The notes beneath the pieces are model-generated. The model ran no database searches. It had not been told where the DNA came from and saw nothing but the letters and a program-made list of their open reading frames with translations. Source: Deinococcus aquaedulcis (GTDB lineage: Bacteria > Deinococcota > Deinococci > Deinococcales > Deinococcaceae). Taken from it: DNA of 64,000 bases. Within the stretch, counting starts at the first letter, position 1; the number at the start of each line of letters is the position of its first letter. Below are positions 30,934-41,397 of this stretch, piece by piece. The position numbers and the translations under genes were made by a program. The stretch spans positions 17,857 through 81,856 of the forward strand of contig NZ_JAHRBL010000015.1 of NCBI RefSeq assembly GCF_019693445.1, given 5' to 3'.

Positions 30934-33900
30934 TCAGGTGGCGAGCACCACGCGGTCACGGCCCTCCTTCTTGGCGCGGTACAGGGCGAAATCGGCGGCG
31001 CGGATCAAGTCCATCAGCTGCTCGCCGTGCACTGGGTAAGCGGCGACCCCCAGAGAAGCCGTCACGGTGCCCAGCACCTGGCCCCGGCTGATCACCTGCA
31101 TCACCCTGACCTTATTCCGGATCTGTTCAGCACGGGCGCTGGCCTGCTCCGCATTGGCCCCCGGCAGCAAGAGGGCGAATTCCTCGCCGCCATAGCGGCA
31201 CACCACGTCCTCGCCGCGCACGCTTCCCTGCAGCACCTCGCCCAGGGATTTGAGCAGCAGGTCGCCCGCTTCATGCCCGTACAGGTCATTGAACTTTTTG
31301 AAATGGTCAACGTCCAGCATGACCACACCGATCGGCTGACGGTTGCGCTGCGCGCGGCGCAACTCGCGCTCGAACGTTTCTTCCAGGTAGCGCCGGTTAA
31401 ACAGCCCGGTCAGGACATCGCGGATGGACTGCTGGCGCAGCGTCTCCCGCAGACGCAGGTTGACGATGGCCAGCGCCACCGTTTCGGCAATCGTCTGCGC
31501 CAGCCGCCGCTGGTGGGCAGAAGGCGGCGCCGGCATCTGGTGGAAATGCAGCAGCCCCACCGTTTCCCCCTGTGCCAGGAGCGGCACGCACAGCGCCGCG
31601 CCTTCCTCCTCAAGGTGACGGCAGCGGAGGTGGCCGCCCTCCTCAGAGACAAAGGCCCGGCCGCGGCGCAGCGCCCAGCAGTCCGTGGGCGCAAAGACCG
31701 GTGATTGGCTGACAGGACCGTTCCAGGAAATCATTTCCTCCAGGACATTCTTGGAAGGCCCAAAGGAGTAGAGCGTGCCCGGCAGCCTGGGGAACAGCTG
31801 GGCTGTATGGCCTGCCACCACGGCCTGCGCCTCTTCCAGATTTAACGAGGCCTGGAGGAGTTCGCTCATCTCGCCCAGAATCTGCGTCTCGTGATTGCGC
31901 TGTTCCAGCTGCTGCACCTGGGCCTGCAACTGCTGACTGATGCCCTGCAGCGCCGCCGTCCGTTCTTCCACCCGCTGCTCCAGGTCCTGGCGGGCGGCCC
32001 GCAGTTCGGCCTCGGTGGCCTTCATGGCGCTGATGTCCTCTAGGACCGAGATGAAGTACTTGGGGGCCCCCAGTTCCGTGCGCACCAGAGAAACGGTCAG
32101 GTTGACCCAGACCTCGGAGCGGTCTTTGCGGAGATAGCGCTTCTGAATGGTGTAGGTCGGAATCTGCCCGCTCAGCAGCCGCTGCACCTGCAGAATGTCG
32201 AGTTCAAGATCATCCGGGTGGGTGATCTGCTGAAAGGACAGCGCCAGCAGCTCTTCTTCCGGGTACCCCACGATTTCACAGGTCTTGTCATTGACACTCA
32301 GCCAGCGGCCTTCCAGGGAGACGTGGGCAATCCCCACCGCCGCCTGACTGAAGGTGGCCCGGAACCGCTCCTCACTCTCGCGCAGCGTCTGCTCGGCCTG
32401 CAACTGCGTGGTGACGTCACGGATCACGGCCGTGAAGAGGCGCTGGTTTTCCACGACCACCTGCGAGATGGTGGCTTCCACCAGAAATTCCGAACCGTCG
32501 CCGCGCAGCGCGGGGAGCGCTCGTCGGGCGCCGTGCATGCTTCTGGACGTGACGCCCGTTTGCCCGAACGCCCGCATGTGGTCGTGGTGCCGGGCCCGGT
32601 AGGCCCCCGGAATGAACTGGTCGAGGGTCTGCCCCAGAACCTCTGCGGCGGGCACCGCGAAGACCCGCTCTGCGGCTGCATTAAACAGCAGGATGCGGCG
32701 GTCCTCATCCGTGGTAATCACGGCATCTGAAACCGTGCTGATGATGCCGGAGAGCCGCGCCTCACTGTCTGTGGCCGCCTGGTAGGCCTGAATGTGGTCC
32801 AGGGCCCGTGCACACTGGTGCGCGAAGGTGGTGATGTACTCCTGATCGCTGGCGGTGAACGCCTGCTCGTCCGCGAAACTCAGGACCAGCCCCCCCAGGG
32901 CGTGACCGCCCACCACCAGCGGCACAGCCGCCAGCCGCTCGTGGGTGTGCTCCAGCACGCGGGCCACCAGCGGGTACTGGGCGCTGAGCTCCTGCCCTGT
33001 GAGGTACAGGGGACGCAGCGTCCGCACGGCGTCGGCAACTGGAATATGGGCGTCCAGCGGGAATGTCCGGAACTGTTCCAGGATGGACGGCGCGTAGCCC
33101 TGAGAGCCCACGGTTTCAAAGTGCCCGTCCCGGACCCGCAGCACCGTGCCCGCGTAGGCCCCCAAGCCCGTGCGCGCATGGTGCAGGATCAGGTCCGCCG
33201 CTTCCTCCTCGGTGTGCGCCTCGCTGAGCCGCGCGGTCATCGCATGCAGGGTGGCGGCGCGGTGCTGGGCTTCGCGCTCCTGGGTGATGTCGCGGTGAAA
33301 CCCAATCCATTCCCGGATGTGGCCGTCCGCTTCCAGAACCGGTACCGCATTGACCCGCACGACACGGTATTGGCCCTGGTGGTGGCGCAGGCGATATTCG
33401 ATCTGATAGGGCGCGCGCTCCTTTACGCCCTTGACGCACGCGTTCTGCGCGATGTGGCGGTCATCGGGATGAATGGCCTGCACCCAGCCCATGCCCCGGT
33501 ACTCCTCCCACGTCTGCCCGGTGAACTGCGCCCATTGAGGCTGCGGCTCCACGAAGTGTGCATGGCCGTCCCGGGTCCAGACAATGCTGGTGGTGGCCGT
33601 GACCAGGGACTGAAAGCGTTCAGTCATCTGCCGCGTTTCCACCTGCGCCTGCACGCGCTGCAGCGTCAGCGCGCACTGATCTGCGAGGTGTTGGAGGAAC
33701 TGCAGGTCCTCAGGATCGTTAGGCGGCTCCTCCTGGAAGGTAAACACCAGGACCCCCGTGACTTCAAGATCCGTCTTCAGGGGCATGACGACCACAGCGG
33801 CCCCCGGATAGGCCTGCGGCAGCAGCGCCTCTGGATAGCGCTCGGCCAGTTCAGCCGCGCTGACCAGGGAGGCCTCCCCGGTTCGCAGGACATCGGCCAC

Positions 33901-34539
33901 TGGCAGATCGGCAGTCAGGGGAATGGTGCCCACCTGCGCCAGGGCGTCACCCAGGGCGCCGTTGGCACTCAGGGGCATCAGCTGATCACCCTGCCTCACA
34001 AAGACGAGGCCCGCGTGCGCGTCAAGCATGGTGAGGCCCTCGTGCAAGATGGCCTGGGCCACCTCTGCCGGGGTGATGGCCCGCGCCATGGCGGCCATGC
34101 CCGCGCTCAGGTGGGCCGCCCGCTGGGCCGCCCGTTGCAGCCGCCGCTCATTGTGGCGCTGCGCGCTCAGGTCACGCAGATAGGCTGTGAAGAAGGTGCC
34201 GGTGCTAATGGATACGGCGTGTACGGTCAGCTCACAGGGAAAGGTATGCCCGTCTTTGTGCAACGCCTCGAGTTCCAGGCGCTGGTTCAGGACGTGGGGT
34301 ACGCCGGTCTGCAGATACCGCTCACGGCCGCGCTCGTGGGCCTCTCGGTACCTGGGGGGCACAATCAAGGCCGACAGATTGCGCCCCCTGGCTTCTGCGG
34401 CGGTGTACCCAAAGGTCCGCTCGGCCGCTGGGTTCCAGTCCACCACGAGCCCACGTTCATCAATGGTGATGACACTGTCCAGGGCGGCGGTCAGTGTGGC
34501 CGCCCGCAGCAACTGAACATCCTGCTCGCTCTGGATCAT
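30934..34539 (-). CDS. large PAS/GAF sensor diguanylate cyclase
   Basis: A 1201-residue soluble signalling protein without membrane segments. Approximate order: PAS (10-125), GAF (140-305), PAS with PAC (310-430, HRDITQEREAQHR), GAF (440-600), PAS (605-725), PAS (735-860), coiled coil (865-905), GAF (890-1040) and GGDEF (1045-1195). The cyclase site is YGGEEFALLLPG, with an RGED inhibitory site five residues before it, so product inhibition is expected. Seven sensory modules feeding one cyclase suggest integration of several signals. ATG 34539 is chosen because AAAGG/AGGTGG precede it. It is convergent with nagA. Confidence 0.9.
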   Translation of the reverse strand: MIQSEQDVQLLRAATLTAALDSVITIDERGLVVDWNPAAERTFGYTAAEARGRNLSALIVPPRYREAHERGRERYLQTGVPHVLNQRLELEALHKDGHTFPCELTVHAVSISTGTFFTAYLRDLSAQRHNERRLQRAAQRAAHLSAGMAAMARAITPAEVAQAILHEGLTMLDAHAGLVFVRQGDQLMPLSANGALGDALAQVGTIPLTADLPVADVLRTGEASLVSAAELAERYPEALLPQAYPGAAVVVMPLKTDLEVTGVLVFTFQEEPPNDPEDLQFLQHLADQCALTLQRVQAQVETRQMTERFQSLVTATTSIVWTRDGHAHFVEPQPQWAQFTGQTWEEYRGMGWVQAIHPDDRHIAQNACVKGVKERAPYQIEYRLRHHQGQYRVVRVNAVPVLEADGHIREWIGFHRDITQEREAQHRAATLHAMTARLSEAHTEEEAADLILHHARTGLGAYAGTVLRVRDGHFETVGSQGYAPSILEQFRTFPLDAHIPVADAVRTLRPLYLTGQELSAQYPLVARVLEHTHERLAAVPLVVGGHALGGLVLSFADEQAFTASDQEYITTFAHQCARALDHIQAYQAATDSEARLSGIISTVSDAVITTDEDRRILLFNAAAERVFAVPAAEVLGQTLDQFIPGAYRARHHDHMRAFGQTGVTSRSMHGARRALPALRGDGSEFLVEATISQVVVENQRLFTAVIRDVTTQLQAEQTLRESEERFRATFSQAAVGIAHVSLEGRWLSVNDKTCEIVGYPEEELLALSFQQITHPDDLELDILQVQRLLSGQIPTYTIQKRYLRKDRSEVWVNLTVSLVRTELGAPKYFISVLEDISAMKATEAELRAARQDLEQRVEERTAALQGISQQLQAQVQQLEQRNHETQILGEMSELLQASLNLEEAQAVVAGHTAQLFPRLPGTLYSFGPSKNVLEEMISWNGPVSQSPVFAPTDCWALRRGRAFVSEEGGHLRCRHLEEEGAALCVPLLAQGETVGLLHFHQMPAPPSAHQRRLAQTIAETVALAIVNLRLRETLRQQSIRDVLTGLFNRRYLEETFERELRRAQRNRQPIGVVMLDVDHFKKFNDLYGHEAGDLLLKSLGEVLQGSVRGEDVVCRYGGEEFALLLPGANAEQASARAEQIRNKVRVMQVISRGQVLGTVTASLGVAAYPVHGEQLMDLIRAADFALYRAKKEGRDRVVLAT

Positions 34540-34708
34540 CGCCTTTCCACCTTGCTGACCACTCAGCATAGGGACCGGACATCACAGATGTATGACGGAG
34601 CCCCCAATGATCCCTGGTGCCTTTTCACATAGGCAGGGCGGGCGCGCCTGGTCATGGCTCAGGCCTGGCTGGGCAGGGGCCGCCCGTTCCCAGGCGTCTG
34701 GGTGCCAC

Positions 34709-36451
34709 TCAGCCGTCTGCCGTCTCGGCGTCCAGCCGGAACGGCAGGTATTCGGGGCGCCAGAAGGCGCGCTGCACGGTGTCCAGCAGCGCCTCGTCAC
34801 TCAGGCCGCGCAGGCTGAACTCGGTGGCCACGCCGTCGAGCAGGGCCTGACGGATGACGGCGGCGGCCACCTGCACGCTCGCGGCGCCCAGTTCAGACAC
34901 CGGCGGGTAGATGCGCTCTGGCCAGTGGGCGGCGGTATAGGCTGCCAGCGCGGCGGCGGCGCTGGCGACCATCTCGTCGGTGATCTCGCGCACGCGGGCC
35001 AGCACCGCGCCAAAGCCCAGCCCAGGGAAGATAAAGGCGTTGTTGCCCTGACCAATTTCGTGCGTGACCCCGTCCAGCGTGACTGGCGCAAACGGACTGC
35101 CGGTGGCCACCATGGCCTGCCCGCCGGTCCAGCGCAGCAGGTCTTCGGGCAGGGCCTCGCTGTGGGCGGTGGGGTTGGACAGCGGGAAAATCAGCGGGCG
35201 CGGCGTGTTGGCCTGCGCCGCGCGCACCACCCCCTCGCCAAAGATGCCCGCCTGCCCCGACAGGCCCAGCAGCACGGTGGCTCCCGCTTCGCGGACCACA
35301 CTTTCCAGGTCCAGCCCGGCCCACCCCGCCACCTGTTCCTTCGGGGTGGCCAGGGCCTGTTTGTAGGCCTCCATGGGCCGGTCGTCCACCAGCAGCCCGC
35401 GTGAGTCCAGCACGTACACGCGCCGGGCGATCTCCGCCGGGCTCAGCCCCTCGCGCCGCAGGCCCTCGCGCATGGCGGTGGCCACCCCGGCGCCCCCGGC
35501 CCCTGCCCCGTGCACCACGATCACCTGATCAGACAGGCGCTCGCCCTTGACCCGGCACGCACTGAGCACCCCGGCCAGCACCACGGCGCCTGTGCCCTGG
35601 ATATCGTCGTTGAAGCTGGGCACCACCCGCCGGTAACGGGCCAGCACCTCAAAGGCCGCGTCCTTGGCAAAGTCCTCCCACTGGATAATCGCCTTGGGGT
35701 AGCGCTCCAGCGTGGCTTCCACGAAGCGGTCCAGGAAACTCAGGTAGGCGTCGCCGGTCAGGCGCTCGTGTTTGACGCCCAGGTAGCCGGGGTCCTCGCG
35801 CAGGTCCGCTCTGCCCGTGCCCACGTCCAGTTCCACCGGCAGGGTCTTGTCGGGGCCCACGCCGCCCGCCACCGTGTACAGCGAGAGCTTGCCAATGCTG
35901 ATCGCCATGCCGCCAAAGCCCTGGTCCCCAATGCCCAGAATCGCGCTGGAGTCGGTCGCCACGATAATCCGCACGTCGTTCAGCGGCACGTTGGCCAGGG
36001 CCTGCGCCGCGCGGTCAATGGTGCGGGTGCTCAGGGTCAGGCCGCGCGGGTAGCGGTAGATGCGGCTGAATTCCTGCACGGCCAGTCCCACGGTGGGCGT
36101 GTACACCACCGGCAGCATCTCCTCGACATGGCGGGAGAGCAGCGCGTAGAACAGCACCTCGTTGCGGTCCTGCAGGTTGCGCAGAAACACATGTTTGTCC
36201 AGGGGCTCCGGGATAGCGCGGTACTCGGCATACTGCCGCTCGACCAGTTCGTCCAGTGTGTCGATCTGTGGGGCCAGCAGGCCGTCCAGGCCCAGGGCCC
36301 GGCGCTCGGCCTCGGTAAAGGCCGTGCCCTTGTTCAGCAGCGGAAAGCGCAGCAGCGAAAAGCCCCGCACCAGGGGCCGCAGGTACAGCTGGCCCTCCGG
36401 GTCGCGGCGCACGTCGTAGTGGTCGGTCAGCGGCAGGGGGGGACGGGTCAC
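34709..36451 (-). CDS. NAD-dependent malic enzyme
   Basis: A 580-residue oxidative decarboxylase converting malate to pyruvate and CO2 with NAD(P). It is the long form of the family (about 540-600 residues). Visible signatures are [38 protein letters not shown] (the conserved malic-enzyme ED region), [15 protein letters not shown] and the nucleotide-binding [16 protein letters not shown] 36451 is the start: GGAGG is 8 bases upstream and GTGA overlaps the stop of the ureidoglycine aminohydrolase. As the last gene of the allantoin operon it probably drains malate, made from glyoxylate, into pyruvate (inference from order). Confidence 0.92.
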   Translation of the reverse strand: MTRPPLPLTDHYDVRRDPEGQLYLRPLVRGFSLLRFPLLNKGTAFTEAERRALGLDGLLAPQIDTLDELVERQYAEYRAIPEPLDKHVFLRNLQDRNEVLFYALLSRHVEEMLPVVYTPTVGLAVQEFSRIYRYPRGLTLSTRTIDRAAQALANVPLNDVRIIVATDSSAILGIGDQGFGGMAISIGKLSLYTVAGGVGPDKTLPVELDVGTGRADLREDPGYLGVKHERLTGDAYLSFLDRFVEATLERYPKAIIQWEDFAKDAAFEVLARYRRVVPSFNDDIQGTGAVVLAGVLSACRVKGERLSDQVIVVHGAGAGGAGVATAMREGLRREGLSPAEIARRVYVLDSRGLLVDDRPMEAYKQALATPKEQVAGWAGLDLESVVREAGATVLLGLSGQAGIFGEGVVRAAQANTPRPLIFPLSNPTAHSEALPEDLLRWTGGQAMVATGSPFAPVTLDGVTHEIGQGNNAFIFPGLGFGAVLARVREITDEMVASAAAALAAYTAAHWPERIYPPVSELGAASVQVAAAVIRQALLDGVATEFSLRGLSDEALLDTVQRAFWRPEYLPFRLDAETADG

Positions 36452-37209
36452 GGGCGGGCCTCCAGGGTCAGGGGATGGCGGTTCATGTCCTTGTAAAGCA
36501 GATATTTGGTCCAGTCGCGCCCCAGCGCGCCGTACCACTGCGGGCAGTGCGCGCCCATCCAGATCACGTCGCCGGCCTGCACCGGGTGGTAGTGGTCCTG
36601 CAGCTTGTACAGCCCCTCGCCGGACAGCATCAGCAGGCCGTGTTCCATGTAGTGCATCTCGGTGTAGGGCAGCGTGGCCCCCGGCGCAAAGGACATGGTG
36701 CTCATCATGAAATCGAAGCGGGGGTCATCGGGCAGCAGCTTGCGCGCAATCAGGCGCTCGTCGCCCTCAAAGGGCGCGCCCGGGTTGTCCTGCTCATTGC
36801 CCCAGCACACCGGCGGCGGCGGGGTACCGGGGGCTGGCTCGTAGGGCTTTTCAAACACGGCCACGCGGCTGGGCGTCTGGGCGCGCAGCGTGTGTGCCGC
36901 GCCCGCCGGCAAGAACACATGGTCCGACGGGCCCAGGGTGCGCGTCTCGCCCTCCACCTGCACGTCCAGGTTCCCCTCTAAGACAAACACGAAGCGCTGA
37001 AAGCCGTGCTCGCTCTCCCGGGCCTGGGCGCCCGCCGGCAGCTCGGCGGTGTACTGCATGAAACGCGCCCCCAGGCCCATCACCGGGGCAATGTGCAGGG
37101 TGACCGCGCAGCCCGGCCACTCGGCCAGGGCGGTGCGCACGAAGGTGTCGGGGGTCAGGACCGCGTGTGAAGGGTGCAGGGCCGAGCGGGTCACGCCAAG
37201 GTGCTTCAT
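36448..37209 (-). CDS. allE: (S)-ureidoglycine aminohydrolase
   Basis: A 253-residue bicupin that releases ammonia from (S)-ureidoglycine to give (S)-ureidoglycolate. The cupin motifs include [15 protein letters not shown] and the second-cupin sequence [19 protein letters not shown], with the metal-binding Glu/His cluster. The ending [18 protein letters not shown] is characteristic of the YlbA/UGHY family. ATG 37209 has GGAGG 6 bases upstream and overlaps the allantoinase stop (ATGA). It acts right after allantoate amidohydrolase in purine-ureide breakdown. Confidence 0.9.
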   Translation of the reverse strand: MKHLGVTRSALHPSHAVLTPDTFVRTALAEWPGCAVTLHIAPVMGLGARFMQYTAELPAGAQARESEHGFQRFVFVLEGNLDVQVEGETRTLGPSDHVFLPAGAAHTLRAQTPSRVAVFEKPYEPAPGTPPPPVCWGNEQDNPGAPFEGDERLIARKLLPDDPRFDFMMSTMSFAPGATLPYTEMHYMEHGLLMLSGEGLYKLQDHYHPVQAGDVIWMGAHCPQWYGALGRDWTKYLLYKDMNRHPLTLEARP

Positions 37210-38597
37210 GGGCCTCCAGCGGGGGTGAGAGAGGGGGCGGGGTCCAGTGGGGCTGGGGTCAGCAGCTGCCCGCGCCCGTCGCCAAACCACGCCCCCTGGT
37301 CGGTGAGGCGGTAGACGGGCTGGCCGCGCAGATAGGTGGCCTGCACGCGGCCCCGGAAACGCTCGCCCCGGTAGGGGTTGCCCCTGTGGCGGTCGTGCAG
37401 GTCGGTCAAGGTAAAGGGCTCGTCCAGTCGCACCAGCGCAAAGTCGGCGTCGTGGCCCACCCGCAGGGCGCCCTTGCGCGCCAGTCCAAAGCGCCGCGCT
37501 GGGTGCAGGGCACTGACCGCCGCCAGCAGGGCCAGCGGTACGTCCCGGCGCCAGTGGCCGTCCTCAAGCAGCACGTTCAGGGTGGACTGCGCCCCACTGA
37601 TGCCGCCCCACAGGGCGAAAAAGTCGTCGCCCGTCTTCAGGTCCGGGGGGGCCGGCGAGTGATCCGAGCCCACGGTGTCAATCTGCCCGGCCTTCAGGGC
37701 GGCCCACAGGGCTTCTCGCTCGCTGGCCGGGCGCAGCGGCGGCGCGCACTTGAGCAGCGGTCCGGCGCGCTCCACGTCTTCGTCCGTGAAGTGCAGGTAG
37801 TGCGGGCAGGTTTCGGCCGTCACGTCCACGCCCCGGGCACGCGCCTCGGCGGCCAGCAGCGCGGCGCGCGCCGTGCTGAGGTGCACCAGATGCAGCGCCG
37901 CGCCCGTTTCCTCGGCAAACAGCAGCGCGCGCGACACCGCCTCGGCCTCGGTGATCGGCGGGCGCGAGGCGAGGTAATCGCGCGCGCCGTGGTGGCCCGC
38001 CGCCTGCGCGGCCTGGGCCAGTGCGCGGGTGAGGGGATCACTCTCGGCGTGGGTGGCGACCACCCGGCCCAGGCGCTTGGCCGCGCGCATGCCCTCGTAC
38101 AGCGTGGCGTCGTCCGCGGCCGGGAACTCGTCCAGGCCGCTGTGGCTCATGAACGCCTTGAAGCCCACCACGCCGCACGCAGCCAGATCATCCAGTTCGC
38201 TCAGGTTCAGCGGGGTCAGGCCCCCCCACAGGCCAAAATCCAGCCGCGAGTGCGCCTCGCCCGCCGCCCGCTTGGCCTGGAAGGCCGCGCGGTTCAGCAC
38301 CGGCGGGCTGGAATTGAGCGGCATGTCCAGAAAGCTGGTGGCCCCGCCCGCCGCCAGCGCCCGGGTGCCGGTGTCAAAGCCTTCCCAGTGGGTGCGTCCG
38401 GGTTCGTTCAGGTGCACGTGGGCGTCCACCACCCCGGGAAAGACGTGCAGGCCCCGGGCATCCACCTCCTGGCGTGCCGGGGCGTAAACCTCCAGCGCCA
38501 GACTCACGATCTGGCCGTCCCGCACCCCCAGGTCGGCCGGCATGGGGCCGCTGGGCGTGACCAGGGTGCCGCCCCGAATCAGCAGGTCCAGGCTCAT
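37206..38597 (-). CDS. allB: allantoinase
   Basis: A 463-residue cyclic amidohydrolase opening the hydantoin ring of allantoin to allantoate. It begins [15 protein letters not shown]. The metal site [18 protein letters not shown] is present, with [10 protein letters not shown] (the Lys likely to be carbamylated and bridge the metals), [15 protein letters not shown] and [10 protein letters not shown], which together fit allantoinase better than dihydropyrimidinase. Both ends overlap neighbours by 4 bases (ATGA), so it is translated as part of one operon. Confidence 0.92.
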   Translation of the reverse strand: MSLDLLIRGGTLVTPSGPMPADLGVRDGQIVSLALEVYAPARQEVDARGLHVFPGVVDAHVHLNEPGRTHWEGFDTGTRALAAGGATSFLDMPLNSSPPVLNRAAFQAKRAAGEAHSRLDFGLWGGLTPLNLSELDDLAACGVVGFKAFMSHSGLDEFPAADDATLYEGMRAAKRLGRVVATHAESDPLTRALAQAAQAAGHHGARDYLASRPPITEAEAVSRALLFAEETGAALHLVHLSTARAALLAAEARARGVDVTAETCPHYLHFTDEDVERAGPLLKCAPPLRPASEREALWAALKAGQIDTVGSDHSPAPPDLKTGDDFFALWGGISGAQSTLNVLLEDGHWRRDVPLALLAAVSALHPARRFGLARKGALRVGHDADFALVRLDEPFTLTDLHDRHRGNPYRGERFRGRVQATYLRGQPVYRLTDQGAWFGDGRGQLLTPAPLDPAPSLTPAGGP

Positions 38598-39874
38598 GCG
38601 CCGTGCTCCCCGGCCCCATGCTGCCCGGCCAGCGCCAGCACCGCGCGCACCGCCACGCGCAGGGCGGCGTCCACGTCCTCTAGGTTCACCGTTTCGTCCG
38701 GGTGGTGGCTCAGGGCATTCGGTGAGCGCAGAAACAGCATGGCGGCGGGCATCCGCGTGGCCAGCACCATCGCGTCGTGGCCCGCGCCGCTGGGCAGGTC
38801 CGGGGCGTTCAGGCCCTCGGCCGCCGCCGCGCGCTGTAGGGCGGCGCGCAGGCCGGGGTTCATAGGCACGGCGGGCTGGGTCATGGTTTCGGTGACGGTC
38901 AGGGTTACGCCACGTTCGGCGGCCAGGGCGTGGGCCTGGGCCAGCAGGGTTTTCAGGGCCTCCTGGCGCGCGGCGTCCTGCTCATGGCGGATATCCAGGG
39001 TGGCGTGCGTTGCTCCCGGAATCACGTTGATGGCGCCGGGGTGGGCGCTCAGCATCCCTACGGTGGCCACCAGCCCCGGCGTAGCGCGCGCCAGCTCCTC
39101 GGCGGCCACCACGAAGCGCGCGGCGGCGGCCAGGGCGTCTCTGCGGTGCGCCATCGGTGTGGTGCCCGCGTGCGCGGCCTGCCCGGCGAAGTCCAGCCGC
39201 AGGCGGTTTTGCCCGGCAATCGCCGTGACCACCCCCAGCGGCGCGCCCGCCGCCTGCAGCACCGGCCCCTGCTCAATGTGCAGTTCCAGGAAGCCCAGGG
39301 CCGGCCCGCGCACTTCGGCCTCTGGCAGCTCGGCAGGGGTCAGGCCGTACGCCTCCAGGGCCCCGCGCACGCTGATCCCCTGCGCGTCCTGGCGGTCCAG
39401 CAGGTCATCCAGGGTGCCCACCAGGGCCCGGCTGCCAATGAATGGCACGCCGAAGCGCACCCCTTCTTCTTCGCTAAAGGCCAGCAGTTCCAGGGCAAAG
39501 GGCAGCGGCGTGCCGCGCAGGGCCTCGGCCACCGCGTAGGCCAGGGTCACGCCCAGCACGCCGTCGTAGGCGCCGGCATTCGGCACGGTGTCCACATGCG
39601 AGCCCAGGTACAGGGTGGGCGACTCCGGGGTGGGCCCTTCGCGGCGCGCGCGCAGGTTGCCGGCGGCGTCCAGGCGCACGTTCAGGCCCAGGTCGTGGGC
39701 CCAGGCGCTCAAGTACGCCGTGACCTCGCGGCTCTGGGGACACAGAAAGGTGCGGGTGATCTCGCCGGGGGTTTCGGTGAAGCGGGCCAGTTCGGCGCAG
39801 GCCGCCAGCGCCCGGCGCGCCAGGGGGCCCAGGTCGGCAACAGGGGACAGGTGATCATGATGGGGGGCGGTCAA
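38594..39874 (-). CDS. allC: allantoate amidohydrolase (M20/hydantoinase-carbamoylase family)
   Basis: A 426-residue zinc or manganese amidohydrolase converting allantoate to ureidoglycine, ammonia and CO2. It has LGSHVDTVPNAGAYDGVLGV (metal His/Asp), LLAFSEEEGVRFG (catalytic Glu pair), ELHIEQGPVL and a final SHHPDETV (metal His). TTG 39874 is the most likely start because GGAGG lies exactly 6 bases before it; the frame then overlaps the upstream gene by 20 bases. The family also includes carbamoyl-amino-acid hydrolases, but the operon (allB, allE) decides for allantoate. Confidence 0.88.
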   Translation of the reverse strand: MTAPHHDHLSPVADLGPLARRALAACAELARFTETPGEITRTFLCPQSREVTAYLSAWAHDLGLNVRLDAAGNLRARREGPTPESPTLYLGSHVDTVPNAGAYDGVLGVTLAYAVAEALRGTPLPFALELLAFSEEEGVRFGVPFIGSRALVGTLDDLLDRQDAQGISVRGALEAYGLTPAELPEAEVRGPALGFLELHIEQGPVLQAAGAPLGVVTAIAGQNRLRLDFAGQAAHAGTTPMAHRRDALAAAARFVVAAEELARATPGLVATVGMLSAHPGAINVIPGATHATLDIRHEQDAARQEALKTLLAQAHALAAERGVTLTVTETMTQPAVPMNPGLRAALQRAAAAEGLNAPDLPSGAGHDAMVLATRMPAAMLFLRSPNALSHHPDETVNLEDVDAALRVAVRAVLALAGQHGAGEHGA

Positions 39875-41186
39875 GGGGGGCCTCCGGGGCACGCAGGCCC
39901 GGCCCACACAGGCCCAGCACCTGGGCCTCGTGGGGAAAGTAGGCGGGGGGCGTGGGCGAGAGCACCAGATGGTCCAGCAACTGGGCTTCGGGGGACAGGT
40001 CCGGGGTCAGGCGGCGGCGCAGGGCGAGGTAGGCGCCCGGGGTCAGGGGGCGGCCGTCCTGAAGCGGGGCCTGCACCCGCACCCACTGGCCCAGCAGCGC
40101 GCGGGCCAGTTCGGCGGTGGCGGTGTCTTCCAGTCGCCCCGCGCGCTCCACAACCCCCTGCCCAGCGAACCACGCGCGGAACACCGCCAGGGCCAGGGCC
40201 GCCGTGTCCTCTACCTCGGCGGGGTCCAGCGGGCCAGGGTCGGGCAGGGCCAGCAGGCGCGCTGGGGTAACAGGGTTCAGGGGGAGAGGCGCCGTGGCCG
40301 CTGTTGCCAGCCCCGCACGCACCGCCCCAATCAGGTCGGGGCGGCCGGCCCACGCGCCCACAAAGCCCTGGGCCGCTTCCCGCGCCTTGTCGGCCTGCAC
40401 GGCGGCCAGAGCCGGGCCAGGGTCGCGGGAGTCCGGGCTCAGCGCCGCCGTGCCGCCCACCGCCTGCGCGCCGCGCGCCTGGCACACGGCGACCAGAGCC
40501 TCGGCGTAGGCGCGCATGGCGTCCACGTCCATGCCCAGCCCGGAGCGGGGCGGCAGCGGGCCGGGCCAGGTGGGGCCCACCGTTTTCACCACGCTGAACA
40601 CGTAGTCCCAGCGTCCGGCGTTCAGGCCATACGCCCAGTCGCGCAGTTCGGAGAGCAGGCGGTCGGCGGCCAGCAGCCCCGGCCACGTTTCAATCTGCAG
40701 GCACACGCGCAGGGTGCCGCTCGGCAGGCCCAGGTGCGCCTCGGCCGTGCGCAGGGCCAGCGCCCACGCCTGAGCCTGGGCCACCGTTTCCAGCTTGGGC
40801 AGGTACAGGTGCGGCACGCGGCCAGGAAGCGCCGTCAGCAGCGCCGCCAGATCGCACAGGGCCGCGCGGGCGGGCCTGCCACCGAACGTCAGCCCTGGCT
40901 GCCGGGCATACAGCGCCCGGGGCCGGGCCAGCCACGACCCGGGCGAGGTCAGCGCCCCCGGCAGCGCCCCGTAAGCGGCGGCCACGTTGGCGGGGGTGGG
41001 CGCAAAGGTATCGTCGAAGTCCAGCACCACGGCGTCGGCGTCGCTGCCCAGGGCGGCGGCCAGGGCCGCTTGGTCGCTGGCCTCCACGATCAGTTCGGCG
41101 CGGCCGGCCTTCAGGTCCGGGGGCGCGGGGGCCGCGCAGTAAGGGGGTGGGGAAGAGGGCGGCGTGGCCGGGGCCGCCGCGTCCAC
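39855..41186 (-). CDS. malate-synthase-like protein, divergent and short
   Basis: A 443-residue relative of malate synthase A (normally about 520 residues). It keeps VVLDFDDTFAPTPANV (equivalent to [14 protein letters not shown]), ARPRAL, HLYLPKLE, LQIETWPGL and YGLNAGRWDYVFSVVK, and LEDTATAELARAL, which carries the catalytic ED..ATAE..R pattern. It lacks parts of the middle region. Placed first in the allantoin operon, it could condense glyoxylate with acetyl-CoA to malate. The listed GTG start has no ribosome site and the reading frame continues upstream to 41248 with family-like sequence, so the true N-terminus is unclear (see 41187-41293). A lyase of the same superfamily is an alternative. 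Confidence 0.78.
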   Translation of the reverse strand: MDAAAPATPPSSPPPYCAAPAPPDLKAGRAELIVEASDQAALAAALGSDADAVVLDFDDTFAPTPANVAAAYGALPGALTSPGSWLARPRALYARQPGLTFGGRPARAALCDLAALLTALPGRVPHLYLPKLETVAQAQAWALALRTAEAHLGLPSGTLRVCLQIETWPGLLAADRLLSELRDWAYGLNAGRWDYVFSVVKTVGPTWPGPLPPRSGLGMDVDAMRAYAEALVAVCQARGAQAVGGTAALSPDSRDPGPALAAVQADKAREAAQGFVGAWAGRPDLIGAVRAGLATAATAPLPLNPVTPARLLALPDPGPLDPAEVEDTAALALAVFRAWFAGQGVVERAGRLEDTATAELARALLGQWVRVQAPLQDGRPLTPGAYLALRRRLTPDLSPEAQLLDHLVLSPTPPAYFPHEAQVLGLCGPGLRAPEAPLDRPPS

Positions 41187-41293
41187 TTCAGGCCAGTGCG
41201 CCGCCAGCGCCTCGTGTAGCCGGGCGGCCAGGGCGTGGGCGGCGGGGGACAGCGGCCCGTTCAGGGGGGCCCCGGGCGGTCAGCTGGGGTCAT
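41187..41293 (-). other. probable N-terminal extension of the malate-synthase-like gene, out of frame
   Basis: Reading upstream from GTG 41186 in frame gives APLNGPLSPAAHALAARLHE, which resembles the start of malate synthase (compare [20 protein letters not shown] in the paralogue). This frame has no ATG, GTG or TTG before a stop. The nearby ATG at 41293 begins MTPADRPGPP and stops at TGA in a run GGGGCCCCCC. One extra C there would join the two. A TATTAT box lies 10 bases before that ATG. Confidence 0.55.
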
Positions 41294-41397
41294 GCGGCGC
41301 AGCATAATACGGCCGCCGCCTGGGGCGGGCGGATCGGTGCATTCCGGGCCCCGGGCCGGCCACCCGGATATCAGGCTGCCTTCGCGGCGGTGAGGGC

